Program-made: the position numbers and the translations under genes | Notes under the pieces: generated by a model | What the model was told of the DNA's origin: nothing | Databases searched by the model: none | The model's input: the letters and a program-made list of their open reading frames with translations, nothing else | Part shown: piece by piece, positions 54,201-63,383 of the stretch | Position numbering within the stretch: position 1 is the first letter of the stretch | Layout of the letters: every line of letters starts with the position of its first letter | Assembly (NCBI GenBank): GCA_022572355.1 | Contig: JACZWC010000023.1 | Span: 1-64,000, forward strand | Length of the DNA stretch: 64,000 nucleotides | Reading direction: 5' to 3' | Source of the DNA: Bacteroidota bacterium | Lineage (GTDB): Bacteria; Bacteroidota; Bacteroidia; NORP154

Positions 54201-54764
54201 TTAGACCGTTAAGATTTCCTTTTCCTTTGCCTCTAACAGATTGTCAATTTTTTCAATAAAGGAGTTGGTCATACCTTGAATCTTGTCTTCCGCATCTTTG
54301 GCTTCATCTTCACCTAGTCCATCCTTCACCAGTTTCTTTATTTCCTCATTTGATTCCCGGCGGTTGTTGCGAATACTGACTTTGCAATTTTCAGCTGCAG
54401 ATTTAGCTTGCTTTGCCAAGTCCATTCTTCTTTCCTCTGTCAGTGGAGGAATATTGATTCGTACAGTGTGTGCATCATTCTGAGGGTTAAGTCCCAAATT
54501 TGCTTCTGAAATAGCTTTTTCAATGGGTTCTATCATAGTTTTTTCCCAAGGTTGTATAGCCAAGGTCTGTGCATCGGGGGTGCTCACATTTGCAACCTGG
54601 CTCAGGGGCGTATCAACACCGTAATAATCCACCATAATGTTGTCGAGCATACTGGGATTGGCTTTACCCGCCCTTATTTTCGCCAATTCCGATTTAAGGT
54701 GGGCATAGGATTTTTGCATCTGCTCATCGGTAAGAGATATTGTGAAATCAATTTCTTCACTCAT
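54201..54764 (-). CDS. frr: Ribosome recycling factor
   Basis: 187 residues from ATG 54764. A three-helix-bundle protein with LKSELAKIRAGKANPSMLD near the N-terminus, VDYYGVDTPLSQVANV, PWEKTMIEPIEKAI, and RRMDLAKQAKSAAENCKVSIRNNRRE (in two runs). It releases post-termination ribosomes with EF-G. It lies 10 bp after pyrH, the usual pairing. Confidence 0.96.
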   Translation of the reverse strand: MSEEIDFTISLTDEQMQKSYAHLKSELAKIRAGKANPSMLDNIMVDYYGVDTPLSQVANVSTPDAQTLAIQPWEKTMIEPIEKAISEANLGLNPQNDAHTVRINIPPLTEERRMDLAKQAKSAAENCKVSIRNNRRESNEEIKKLVKDGLGEDEAKDAEDKIQGMTNSFIEKIDNLLEAKEKEILTV

Positions 54765-54774
54765 AATTTCAATC

Positions 54775-55482
54775 TTAAAACTCAACTAGCGTTCCCACTG
54801 TTTCTCCTGCAATTACTTTCCCAAGATTACCGGGCTTGTTCATGTCAAAGACTATGACCGGCAATTTGTTCTCGTTGCAAAGTGTAAAAGCCGTTAAGTC
54901 CATAATTTTTAATCCCTTCTCATAAACTTCGGAAAAGGAAATCTTATCATATTTGGTTGCTGATTTATCCTTTTCGGGGTCAGCTGAGTAGATTCCGTCC
55001 ACTCTTGTTCCTTTAAGTATAACATCGGCTTCTAATTCAATGGCACGCAAAGATGCGGCCGTGTCCGTTGTGAAATACGGATTACCGGTTCCCGCTCCTA
55101 AAATTACCACCCTGCCTTTTTCCAAATGTCGTATGGCGCGCCTTCTGATGTATGGTTCGCAAATTTCCTCCATTTTGATAGCGGATAATAATCTTGTCTG
55201 TATGTCGATTCCTTCTAATGCCGACTGTAGCGCCATACTATTGAATACAGTAGCAAGCATTCCCATGTAATCTCCCTGTGCCCTGTCGATACCACCTTCT
55301 TCCACGTTAATTCCGCGAAAGAAGTTCCCTCCACCAATCACGACGGCAACTTGTACATTTTGTTTAACAATGTTTTTTATTTCCTGAGCGTATTGTGATA
55401 TTCTTTTCGGGTCGATACCGGCTAGTTGCTCTCCCATCAGAGCTTCTCCACTCAGTTTTAGCAGTATTCTTTTGTACTTCAT
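54775..55482 (-). CDS. pyrH: UMP kinase
   Basis: Phosphorylates UMP to UDP. 235 residues from ATG 55482 ([17 protein letters not shown]); an in-frame extension to 55515 runs into the upstream terminator and is rejected. [44 protein letters not shown] and [17 protein letters not shown] are standard bacterial PyrH motifs. It follows tsf after a terminator, so it is at least partly separately transcribed. Confidence 0.96.
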   Translation of the reverse strand: MKYKRILLKLSGEALMGEQLAGIDPKRISQYAQEIKNIVKQNVQVAVVIGGGNFFRGINVEEGGIDRAQGDYMGMLATVFNSMALQSALEGIDIQTRLLSAIKMEEICEPYIRRRAIRHLEKGRVVILGAGTGNPYFTTDTAASLRAIELEADVILKGTRVDGIYSADPEKDKSATKYDKISFSEVYEKGLKIMDLTAFTLCNENKLPVIVFDMNKPGNLGKVIAGETVGTLVEF

Positions 55483-55510
55483 TATTTGATTTGATTTCTC
55501 AACAAAATAA

Positions 55511-55544
55511 AACAAAAAAAAAGAGAGTTCAAATGAACTCTCTT
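55511..55544 (-). terminator. Rho-independent terminator after tsf
   Basis: On the minus strand AAGAGAGTTCA and TGAACTCTCTT (55544-55534 and 55531-55521) form an 11-bp palindromic stem followed by a run of nine T's. It separates the rplM-rpsI-rpsB-tsf operon from pyrH-frr. Confidence 0.85.
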
Positions 55545-55552
55545 GAATAATG

Positions 55553-56386
55553 TTAGCTTAACGCAGATCGGCCGAAACTCGTGACCGAGAGGCCGGCGTC
55601 AACCTCGCTGAGTACCTGTTTAATTGATTTCTTGTTGTCTTTTATGAAATCCTGGTTAAGTAATGTGTTCTCTTTATAAAACTTGTTCAGTTTGCCTAAG
55701 GCTATCTTCTCTATCATTTCTTCTGGCTTACCTGCTTCGCGGGCCTGCTCTTTACCTACTGCTAGCTCCCTGTCGATAATGTCCTGAGCCACATCATCCT
55801 GATCAATTGCCACTGGGTTCATTGCTGCGATTTGCATGGCAATATCTTTACCAATTTCATCCAGTTTGTCGCTACCACTCTGACTTAATCCTACAATTGC
55901 GGCGAGTCTGTTCCCAGGGTGATTGTAAGCAATAACTTTTTCGGCTTCTACAATCTTAAGTTGAGACATCTCTACTTTCTCTCCTATTTTCCCAATTAAA
56001 TTGGTGATGCCTTCTTCAACAGTAGAACCGTTAATTGATGCAGATTTGAGTTGTTCTATTGAAGTTGCTTTCGTGCTCACCGCTAATCCTACAATGGAAG
56101 TTGCATAGTTTTGAAATTCTTCATTCATCGCAACAAAGTCTGTTTCACAATTAAGTGCAATGACTGCGCCGGTTTTTCCATCTTCACTGGTGGCAGCGAT
56201 AATATATCCTTCCTTAGCGTCTCTGTCCCCACGGTCAGCAGCAACCTTTTGGCCTTTTTTTCTCAATAGGTCTACTGCTTTTTCCACGTCGCCATTGGCC
56301 TCTACGAGCGCATTTTTGCAGTCCATCATGCCTGCACCAGTTGATTGTCTCAGTTGATTTACTTCGGATGCTGTGATCTGAGTCAT
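55553..56386 (-). CDS. tsf: Elongation factor Ts
   Basis: Nucleotide exchange factor for EF-Tu, 277 residues. The N-terminal UBA-like domain has [21 protein letters not shown], and the core has [12 protein letters not shown] near 80-90, the EF-Tu contact. The coiled-coil/C-terminal part carries [18 protein letters not shown]. It lies 42 bp after rpsB and ends at the terminator. Confidence 0.97.
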   Translation of the reverse strand: MTQITASEVNQLRQSTGAGMMDCKNALVEANGDVEKAVDLLRKKGQKVAADRGDRDAKEGYIIAATSEDGKTGAVIALNCETDFVAMNEEFQNYATSIVGLAVSTKATSIEQLKSASINGSTVEEGITNLIGKIGEKVEMSQLKIVEAEKVIAYNHPGNRLAAIVGLSQSGSDKLDEIGKDIAMQIAAMNPVAIDQDDVAQDIIDRELAVGKEQAREAGKPEEMIEKIALGKLNKFYKENTLLNQDFIKDNKKSIKQVLSEVDAGLSVTSFGRSALS

Positions 56387-56428
56387 GTTTAAAAGTATTA
56401 CACGATTTTAAAAAATGAGATGTATTGA

Positions 56429-57424
56429 TTAGGCAGAAGTAGTGACTGTAATTCGTTTTCTCTTTCCTCTTGTTGTCTTCTTGGCTTTAGGTGAGGATTT
56501 CTTCCCTGTTGCGGATTTGACTTTAACAGCTTTAGCTGGTTTTCCTTCTTTCTTTTTTTCCTCTACTTTTACTTTATCAGAGTCTGAAGTAGCTTCTAAT
56601 TTATTTGTATCATCTTTACCTGTTGTTACCTCTTTGCTTACTTCCCCTTCAACGCCTTCTTTTTCCTCAGCATCTTCTCTTTCCTTTTTGTCTGCTTTCT
56701 TTTTCTCCGCTATTGCAGCATCCGCTTCTTTGTCTTTTTTCCTTTCTTCGAGTCCTTCCGCAATCGCCTGTGTAATATGGCTAACAATAAGTTCAATGGA
56801 CTTCGATGAATCATCATTTGATGGAATTGCGAAGTCCACAAGTGTAGGGTCCGAGTTGGTATCCACCATTGCATAGGTAGCGATTTTTAATCTTCTTGCT
56901 TCTGCAACAGCAATACTTTCATTGTGAATATCCACAATAAACACAGCGGCGGGAAGTCTTGTCAAGTCAGCTATGCTGCCTAGATTTCGTTCTAATTTTG
57001 CTCGTTGTCTTTTTATGGTAAGCTTTTCCCTCTTTGACATATTGTCAAATGTGCCATCAGCAAACATTTCATCAATTAAGGCCATTTTCTTAACGGCCTT
57101 TCTGATTGTATGAAAATTGGTGAGCATCCCTGCTGGCCATCGCTCAGTGGCAAAAGGCATATGTATTTCCGTTACCAATTTTGATACAATGTCTTTTGCC
57201 TGCTTTTTGGTTGCAACGAACAATATTTTTCTTCCTGATTTAGCAACTTGTTTAAGTGCAGCTGCAGCTTCTTCAAGTTTAGAAATGGACTTGTTAAGGT
57301 CTATGATGTGGATACCGTTTCGCTCCATAAAAATATATGGAGTCATATTCGGATTTCTCTTTCTTTTTAGATGTCCGAAATGAACACCTGCTTCAAGCAT
57401 TTCCTTATGACTTGTTTTAACCAT
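56429..57424 (-). CDS. rpsB: 30S ribosomal protein S2 with long charged C-terminal extension
   Basis: 331 residues. The conserved core (about 1-235) shows MLEAGVHFGHLKRKRNPNM, RWPAGMLTNF, LPAAVFIVDIHNESIAV and TYAMVDTNSDPTLVDFAIPS. The C-terminal about 95 residues are low-complexity Lys/Glu/Ala/Ser with KKTTRGKRKR near the end, beyond the usual S2 length. Such extensions occur in some Bacteroidota. The gene is 3 bp downstream of rpsI. Confidence 0.96.
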   Translation of the reverse strand: MVKTSHKEMLEAGVHFGHLKRKRNPNMTPYIFMERNGIHIIDLNKSISKLEEAAAALKQVAKSGRKILFVATKKQAKDIVSKLVTEIHMPFATERWPAGMLTNFHTIRKAVKKMALIDEMFADGTFDNMSKREKLTIKRQRAKLERNLGSIADLTRLPAAVFIVDIHNESIAVAEARRLKIATYAMVDTNSDPTLVDFAIPSNDDSSKSIELIVSHITQAIAEGLEERKKDKEADAAIAEKKKADKKEREDAEEKEGVEGEVSKEVTTGKDDTNKLEATSDSDKVKVEEKKKEGKPAKAVKVKSATGKKSSPKAKKTTRGKRKRITVTTSA

Positions 57425-57427
57425 TTT

Positions 57428-57814
57428 CTATCTTTTACTAAACTGGAATTTTTTACGCGCTTTCTTCTGGCCGGGTTTTTTCCTTTCAACCATTCGTGGA
57501 TCTCTGGTCATCAAGCCTTCTTTTTTCAAGGGGGCTTTCAGTTCTGCATCAATCTCAACCAACGCTTTTGATATTGCCAAACGCAATGCTTCCGCCTGGC
57601 CAGATACCCCTCCTCCAGTAAGATTTGCCTTAACGTCATATTTACCTTTTAAACTTGTAATGCCAAAAGGTTGTTGAACTTTATATCGTAATGATTCTGT
57701 TGGGAAATAAACTTTGAAGTCTTTTTTGTTTACCGTGATCTTGCCTTTCCCTTTTTGCATGTAAATCCTGGCAATGGCCTTTTTTCTTCTTCCAGTTGTA
57801 TTAATTACTTCCAT
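57428..57814 (-). CDS. rpsI: 30S ribosomal protein S9
   Basis: 128 residues. It starts INTTGRRKKAIARIYMQKGKG (in two runs), has GGGVSGQAEALRLAISKAL in the middle, and ends in the decoding-centre tail GQKKARKKFQFSKR that reaches the P site. It lies 8 bp after rplM. Confidence 0.97.
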   Translation of the reverse strand: MEVINTTGRRKKAIARIYMQKGKGKITVNKKDFKVYFPTESLRYKVQQPFGITSLKGKYDVKANLTGGGVSGQAEALRLAISKALVEIDAELKAPLKKEGLMTRDPRMVERKKPGQKKARKKFQFSKR

Positions 57815-57822
57815 ATACGGTA

Positions 57823-58269
57823 CTATCTTAATTTAATTTCAGTAGGCTGCTGGGCTTCATGAGTGTGCTCTGCGCCTTCAAATACATAAAGATTTCTATA
57901 AAGCGCACTGCCCAATTTTGTTTTTGGGATCATTCCCTTTATGGACTTTTCAATTAACGCAACCGGATTTTTCGTGAATATTTCAAGTGGTGTTTGCCTT
58001 TTTTGTCCACCAGGATATCCAGTATAGCTGTAGTGTAGTCTTCCCTCCCATTTGTTTCCTGTAAGCTTTATCTTGCTTGCATTGATTACGATAACATTGT
58101 CTCCACAATCAACATGTGGTGTGTAATTGGTTTTGTGCTTGCCTCTGAGTAGCCGAGCCACCTCAGAAGATAGCCTCCCCAATACCTGATCTTCAGCATC
58201 GATCAATACCCATTCCTTATTCACCGTAGCTCTATTCGCTGAAATGGTTTTATAACTTAGCGTATCCAC
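57823..58269 (-). CDS. rplM: 50S ribosomal protein L13
   Basis: 148 residues, starting TLSYKTISANRATVNKEW. VLGRLSSEVARLLRGKHK, DNVIVINASKIKLTGNKW and VALIEKSIKGMIPK follow. First gene of the rplM-rpsI-rpsB-tsf operon, with a clear promoter-like element upstream. Confidence 0.97.
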   Translation of the reverse strand: MDTLSYKTISANRATVNKEWVLIDAEDQVLGRLSSEVARLLRGKHKTNYTPHVDCGDNVIVINASKIKLTGNKWEGRLHYSYTGYPGGQKRQTPLEIFTKNPVALIEKSIKGMIPKTKLGSALYRNLYVFEGAEHTHEAQQPTEIKLR

Positions 58270-58323
58270 TATTTTTCAAAATTGTTTATAAATCAATCGT
58301 TTTAGTCCCATTTAAAAGGGGTG

Positions 58324-58331
58324 CAAAAGTA
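58324..58331 (-). promoter_or_regulatory. Bacteroidota -7 element (TACTTTTG) for the rplM operon
   Basis: The minus strand reads TACTTTTG (TAnnTTTG), with a TTG about 16 bp further upstream acting as a possible -33 element. The leader to rplM would be about 50 nt. Confidence 0.55.
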
Positions 58332-58359
58332 AACTTTATTTATAAATACTGCAATTTAT

Positions 58360-59547
58360 TTAGGAGATAACGTTAAGTTCTTTGCCAATTTTCACAAAGG
58401 CATTGATGGCATGGTCAATATGCTCTTTTTTATGTGCTGCGGATAGTTGCACCCGGATTCTCGCTTGCCCTTTAGCAACCACAGGATAGAAGAAGCCAAT
58501 TACGTAAATTCCCTCTTCCAGGAGCTTATTAGCAAAATCCTGGCTCAGCTTGGCATCATACAACATGATTGGCACAATAGGCGACTCACCTGGCTTGATA
58601 TCAAAACCTGCATCGCTCATTTTTTCTCTGAAATACCGGGTGTTTTCCATGAGTGTGTCTCTGAGTTCAGTTGTTTCGCTTAGCAAGTCAAATACTGCCG
58701 ATGCAGCTCCCACGATTGGCGGAGCCAATGAATTTGAAAACAGGTAAGGACGGGATCGTTGTCTCAGGAGCTCAATAATTTCACTCTTTCCCGAGGTAAA
58801 GCCGCCCATAGAACCTCCCAAAGCCTTACCGAGTGTACTTGTGATGATATCTACCCTTCCGATCACATTGCAATGTTCATGTGTTCCTTTGCCAGACTTT
58901 CCTATGAATCCTGTAGAGTGGCTGTCATCTACCATTACCAGGGCTTCATATTTGTCCGCCAGATCACAAATGCGATCCAACTTGGCAATGTCGCCATCCA
59001 TAGAGAATACACCATCCGTTACGATAATCCTTCTTCTGGCAGACTGACTTTCTTTGAGTTTTTCCTCCAGTTCACCCATATCACTATGAGCATAACGAAA
59101 TCGTTTGGCTTTGCAAAGTCGTACTCCGTCTATTATTGACGCGTGGTTAAGTGCATCAGAAATAATGGCGTCATTTTCCCCAAGTAAAGGCTCAAACACA
59201 CCTCCATTCGCATCGAAGCAAGCAGCGTAAAGGATGGTGTCTTCCATCCCTAAAAAATCAGCAATTTTTTTCTCCAGGGTTTTGTGAATATCCTGGGTTC
59301 CGCAAATGAATCTTACTGACGACATTCCATAGCCATGGGTGTCCAGCGTTTGTTTGGCCGCTTCAATCACTTTCGGGTGCGATGACAAGCCAAGATAATT
59401 ATTGGCACAAAAGTTTAGTGAGGTTTGGCCTTTTACAGTTATCTCGGCTCCTTGCGGTGTGGAGATAACCCTCTCAGATTTAAACAGCCCCGCCGATTTG
59501 ATAGACTCGAGCTCATCGCTTAGTTCTTTTTTTATATTGTCAAACAT
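58360..59547 (-). CDS. kbl: Glycine C-acetyltransferase (2-amino-3-ketobutyrate CoA ligase)
   Basis: A PLP enzyme that cleaves 2-amino-3-ketobutyrate with CoA to glycine and acetyl-CoA, in threonine degradation. About 395 residues from ATG 59547, which aligns in length with E. coli Kbl; ATG 59580 adds 11 residues. [43 protein letters not shown] and the PLP-Lys region [15 protein letters not shown] are visible. A threonine dehydrogenase partner is not in the window. Related alpha-oxoamine synthases such as serine palmitoyltransferase are the main alternative. Confidence 0.9.
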   Translation of the reverse strand: MFDNIKKELSDELESIKSAGLFKSERVISTPQGAEITVKGQTSLNFCANNYLGLSSHPKVIEAAKQTLDTHGYGMSSVRFICGTQDIHKTLEKKIADFLGMEDTILYAACFDANGGVFEPLLGENDAIISDALNHASIIDGVRLCKAKRFRYAHSDMGELEEKLKESQSARRRIIVTDGVFSMDGDIAKLDRICDLADKYEALVMVDDSHSTGFIGKSGKGTHEHCNVIGRVDIITSTLGKALGGSMGGFTSGKSEIIELLRQRSRPYLFSNSLAPPIVGAASAVFDLLSETTELRDTLMENTRYFREKMSDAGFDIKPGESPIVPIMLYDAKLSQDFANKLLEEGIYVIGFFYPVVAKGQARIRVQLSAAHKKEHIDHAINAFVKIGKELNVIS

Positions 59548-59636
59548 AGACTGGGATGCATTAAAAAAGTCGCCCCGCATATAGGCTGGGTCAGCTTGTG
59601 TGCGAGGCGACTAGGATTAAAAGAAATACAGATTCA

Positions 59637-61007
59637 TTAAACAACGCCTTGAGCTATCATCGCATCTGCAACTTTCAAGAACCCTGCGATGTTGGCGCCT
59701 TTAACATAGTTTACGTAATCATCTTCTTCTCTGCCGTGTTCAACGCAGCTTTCATGAATGTTTTTCATTATAGCTTGAAGCTTACCGTCCACTTCTTCCC
59801 TGGTCCATGAAAGCATCATCGCATTTTGAGACATTTCAAGTCCTGAAACCGCAACTCCACCGGCATTGGCTGCTTTACCAGGGCCATATAATGCACGCGC
59901 TTCCTGGAATATCTTCACTGCATTAGATGTGCAAGGCATGTTGGCACCTTCCGATATAACAAAGCATCCATTGCTGATCAATGTTTTTGCATCGTCTTCA
60001 TTCAGTTCATTTTGAGTGGCTGAAGGAAAGGCAGCGTCACATGGTACTTCCCAGGGTGTCTTGCCTTCATGGTATTCACATCCAAATTTATCTGCGTACT
60101 CGCTGATTCTTCCTCGCTTATTGTTCTTGAGGTCCATTACAAAGGCGAGCTTCTCAGTATCAATACCGTCTTTGTCATAAATATAACCACCTGAATCAGA
60201 TAAGGTCACAACCTTACCGCCTAATTCAGTGACCTTTTCCGTGGTATATTGGGCAACATTTCCTGACCCAGACACTACCACGGTCTTGCCTTTGAAGTCA
60301 TCTCCTTTTGTTTCGAGCATGCTTTGTGCAAAGTAAACTGCTCCATATCCCGTAGCTTCAGGCCGGATCAAACTGCCTCCGTATTCTATGCCCTTCCCAG
60401 TCAATACGCCGGTGAATTCATTTCGAATCCTCTTATATTGTCCGAAGAGATACCCGATTTCTCTTCCACCAACTCCGATGTCTCCAGCCGGAATATCAGT
60501 TTGCGGGCCTATATGTGGAGCGAGTTTCGACATAAAGACTTGACAGAATCTCATGATCTCGTTGTCCGTTTTTCCTTTAGGATCAAAATTGGCACCTCCT
60601 TTTCCGCCACCCATTGGAAGTGTGGTGAGGGCATTTTTAAAGACTTGCTCAAAGGCGAGAAACTTCAAGATGCTAAGATTGACTGAAGGATGGAACCGCA
60701 ATCCTCCTTTGTAGGGCCCGATAGCTCCACACATTTGAATTCTAAATCCCCTGTTCACCTGTACTTCTCCCTTGTCATCAACCCAGGAAACCCTGAACAT
60801 GAACACTTTATCAGGCTCAGTAAGCCTTTCCAAAATTTTAGCTTTTTTATATTTTGGGTTATTTTCAATAATCGGTATGACCGACTCGGCAACTTCTTCC
60901 ACCGCTTGCAGGAATTCTGGTTGGTTAACCAGCCTATCCTTAATGGTGCCCATAAATTCATCTATTTGGGCTTGATACTCGTTGCCTGCTACTGCTGTTT
61001 CACTCAT
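59637..61007 (-). CDS. gdhA: NADP-type glutamate dehydrogenase
   Basis: A 456-residue hexameric GDH linking ammonium and 2-oxoglutarate. PYKGGLRFHPSVNLSILKFL holds the substrate-binding Lys. PMGGGKGGANFDPKG has the catalytic Lys, followed by PAGDIGVGGREIGY and the Rossmann-like VVSGSGNVAQYT. SEGANMPCTSNAV is near the end. Length and motifs match the bacterial ~450-residue NADP-dependent class. Its leader contains a GC-rich palindrome (61060-61077). Confidence 0.96.
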   Translation of the reverse strand: MSETAVAGNEYQAQIDEFMGTIKDRLVNQPEFLQAVEEVAESVIPIIENNPKYKKAKILERLTEPDKVFMFRVSWVDDKGEVQVNRGFRIQMCGAIGPYKGGLRFHPSVNLSILKFLAFEQVFKNALTTLPMGGGKGGANFDPKGKTDNEIMRFCQVFMSKLAPHIGPQTDIPAGDIGVGGREIGYLFGQYKRIRNEFTGVLTGKGIEYGGSLIRPEATGYGAVYFAQSMLETKGDDFKGKTVVVSGSGNVAQYTTEKVTELGGKVVTLSDSGGYIYDKDGIDTEKLAFVMDLKNNKRGRISEYADKFGCEYHEGKTPWEVPCDAAFPSATQNELNEDDAKTLISNGCFVISEGANMPCTSNAVKIFQEARALYGPGKAANAGGVAVSGLEMSQNAMMLSWTREEVDGKLQAIMKNIHESCVEHGREEDDYVNYVKGANIAGFLKVADAMIAQGVV

Positions 61008-61059
61008 AACTTAGATTGTTTGATTATAATATTTTGCATACAATTTTCATATGCGGCCT

Positions 61060-61077
61060 GCCTGCCAGTAGGCAGGC
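61060..61077. repeat. Dispersed GC-rich palindrome (copy 2), in the gdhA leader
   Basis: GCCTGCC (61060-61066), an AGTA loop and GGCAGGC (61071-61077) form a perfect 7-bp stem, with another CCTG-repeat on the left. It is related to 6644-6664. It lies between the -7 element and the gdhA start, so it would fold in the 5' UTR of the mRNA. Confidence 0.6.
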
Positions 61078-61078
61078 G

Positions 61079-61086
61079 CAAATGTA
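61079..61086 (-). promoter_or_regulatory. Bacteroidota -7 element (TACATTTG) for gdhA
   Basis: The minus strand reads TACATTTG (TAnnTTTG), about 72 bp before the gdhA start and directly next to the palindrome at 61060-61077. Confidence 0.45.
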
Positions 61087-61150
61087 TAGAAATTTTGTTT
61101 TAAATAATGAAAATATTAGACGAATCTTATCAGATTTGAGACTGCTTTCA

Positions 61151-62251
61151 TTAGTTCATTTGGTACACTTTGCCGGGCATACATTTTACCACTCCCGCAA
61201 ATTCCAAATTAAGCAACAAGGCCGAGACAATGCTGGTAGCCATCTTTGATTCTAAGGATAGTGTATCAATACCTATAGATCCTCTTCTGATAATTTCGAT
61301 CAGCACTTTTTCACTCGGAGCTAATTCGACAAATATCTTTTTCTGGACAGCTTTTTTCTTTGAATCCCGTGGTTCCCATCCCATGATATACTCAAGATCT
61401 TTTACACTTTCAAGCAATGCACCTTTGTTCACCTTAATAAGCCAGTTGCAGCCTTCGGAATATTTGGATCCCAACATTCCGGGAACCGCGAAAACATCTC
61501 TATTATATGAGTTGCCGATGTCAGCGGTTATCAATGCACCACCACGCTTTGCGGATTCTATAACAATCACTGCATCGGAAAGTCCTGCAATGATCCGGTT
61601 TCTTTTAGGAAAGTTTTCTCGGTCGGGGTTAGTATTGCTGATGAACTCAGTAACCATACCACCATTCTTATACATTTGCTCAACTATAGACTTGTGAGAC
61701 CCTGGATAAATTCTGTCATGTCCATGAGCGACTACAGCAACCGTTTGTATTTTATTGTCAATGGAAGCCTTATGCGCACAAATGTCGATGCCATAGGCTA
61801 GACCGCTGACGACGAGTACCTCGAGCGCTGCCAATCCTTCAACAATTTCGTTGCACATTCTTTTGCCGTACTCCGTCGCATTTCTCGTTCCTACGACACT
61901 TACAATTCTTTTAGCATTCAAATCCATATTGCCCTTCGTGTAGAGCATAACAGGCCCATCATCGCAGTGTTTCAATCTATTGGGGTAATCGTTGTCTAAA
62001 TAGAACAGTGCATTCAGCTTATGTCTCTCTATGAATTCAATTTCCTCTTCTGCCCGGGCCAGAACGTTTTGAGACACAATAGCTGTAGCAGCAGCATTTC
62101 CCACATCGGGAATCTTTAAAAGCTTTCCTTTGCGCTCCCTAAAGACTGCTTCCGCACTGCCACAGTAAGCAATAAGCTTTTTTGCAAGAACATCTCCTAC
62201 ATTGTCAATCAGGCCAACACCAATGTTGTAAAGAAGATTTGTTGAATTCAT
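61151..62251 (-). CDS. dprA: DNA-processing protein DprA
   Basis: Loads RecA on incoming single-stranded DNA during transformation. 366 residues from ATG 62251; a TTG at 62272 is the alternative. An N-terminal SAM/HhH-like region (IDNVGDVLAKKLIAYCG) precedes the Rossmann-like core VSVVGTRNATEYGKRM, VVSGLAYGIDICAHKAS and ENFPKRNRIIAGLSDAVIVI. AKRGGALITADIGNSYNRDVF, in two runs, closes the core. A C-terminal winged-helix-like segment follows (KMATSIVSALLLNLEFAG). Other competence genes are not nearby. Confidence 0.95.
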   Translation of the reverse strand: MNSTNLLYNIGVGLIDNVGDVLAKKLIAYCGSAEAVFRERKGKLLKIPDVGNAAATAIVSQNVLARAEEEIEFIERHKLNALFYLDNDYPNRLKHCDDGPVMLYTKGNMDLNAKRIVSVVGTRNATEYGKRMCNEIVEGLAALEVLVVSGLAYGIDICAHKASIDNKIQTVAVVAHGHDRIYPGSHKSIVEQMYKNGGMVTEFISNTNPDRENFPKRNRIIAGLSDAVIVIESAKRGGALITADIGNSYNRDVFAVPGMLGSKYSEGCNWLIKVNKGALLESVKDLEYIMGWEPRDSKKKAVQKKIFVELAPSEKVLIEIIRRGSIGIDTLSLESKMATSIVSALLLNLEFAGVVKCMPGKVYQMN

Positions 62252-62556
62252 CGAACTATTTTGGGACGTCAAAATTAATAATTAAAGATCTTGAATTAGG
62301 TGTTGTTGATAAAAAATTAGTTGCATTTCCTCTTTGAGTTACTCAATAAAAAATAGCTTCTTCAGTTATTCTGTTGAAGTTGTTCAAAGTCCTATTAACT
62401 GATTAGAAAATGACTCTTTTTTCACATCTCTTCGTTATTTTCTCAATGCGTAGCTATAGCTATGCATTTCAAAAATGCCTCGACCTGTAAAAAAATAGTC
62501 CATTTTCAGCTAAATAATAGCACTTTGAATAACTTCATTTGTAATTTTAGCCAGCT
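62252..62556. other. Divergent intergenic region with near-perfect 22-bp palindrome
   Basis: About 305 bp without a gene. ATGCGTAGCTATAGCTATGCAT (62446-62467 when read in two 11-base halves) is palindromic except for one base pair. Other content is AT-rich. A clear -7 element for kdsB was not found; TAATTTTA near 62543 is a weak match. Confidence 0.5.
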
Positions 62557-63291
62557 ATGAAGGTTATTGGAATTATTCCTGCGCGTTATCAATCGAGTCG
62601 TTTTCCGGGTAAGCCATTGGTGGATATCAAGGGAAAGAGTATGATTCAGCGGGTTTACGAGCAAGTATCTCTAGCAAATTTAGATTCTGTTGTAGTTGCA
62701 ACAGATGACGATAGAATATTGGATCATGTAAAGGAATTTGGTGGGAACGCGATAATGACTAATTCCAATCACAGCAATGGGACTTCGAGATGCAATGAGG
62801 TACTCCAAAATTCTGAAGAGGATTACGATTTGGTTCTCAATATCCAGGGCGATGAACCTTATATCCATCCTGATCAACTAAAGCAGTTGGTGGCTTTATT
62901 TGAGAATTCGGAAGTGCAGATAGGAACACTGATCAAACAGATTGATTCAATTGATGAATTACTGAATCCGGACAGCATAAAGAAAGTTGTGGTAAATGAT
63001 AAATTTGAAGCATTGTATTTCAGCCGATCGCCCATTCCATTTGTACATGGGGTTGCTCAGGAAGATTGGTTAGGGCATCAGACATTCTACAAGCATATTG
63101 GAATTTATGCATTTAGGTCGAAAGTGCTTAATAATCTGGTGAACTTGCCGGTTTCGAAATTGGAAAAAGTCGAATCTTTAGAACAACTCAGATGGCTTGA
63201 GAATGGATATTCCATTCAAACCGGGGTAACCGAACATGAATCTCCTTCAATTGATACACCCGCTGATTTGGAAAGGTTACTTCGAAAGTAA
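62557..63291 (+). CDS. kdsB: 3-deoxy-manno-octulosonate cytidylyltransferase
   Basis: Makes CMP-Kdo for lipopolysaccharide. 244 residues starting KVIGIIPARYQSSRFPGKPL, with the nucleotide-binding ARYxSxRxPxKP loop. VVVATDDDRI, NIQGDEPYI (metal-binding), FSRSPIPF, KHIGIYAFR and SLEQLRWLENGY follow. All are diagnostic. It shows that Kdo-containing LPS is probably made, as expected for a Gram-negative Bacteroidota. Confidence 0.96.
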   Translation: MKVIGIIPARYQSSRFPGKPLVDIKGKSMIQRVYEQVSLANLDSVVVATDDDRILDHVKEFGGNAIMTNSNHSNGTSRCNEVLQNSEEDYDLVLNIQGDEPYIHPDQLKQLVALFENSEVQIGTLIKQIDSIDELLNPDSIKKVVVNDKFEALYFSRSPIPFVHGVAQEDWLGHQTFYKHIGIYAFRSKVLNNLVNLPVSKLEKVESLEQLRWLENGYSIQTGVTEHESPSIDTPADLERLLRK

Positions 63292-63383
63292 ATAGGTCAC
63301 TAGATTCAGTAATTGTTAATACTTTTTGCCCGGTTGATAATGCGAAATTATCTACATTAGCAAGCGATAATTGTATCCGCAAG

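Noticed and set aside
56442-56876. 144-codon Ser/Phe-rich plus-strand frame
   Set aside because: Antisense shadow of the charged C-terminal extension of rpsB.
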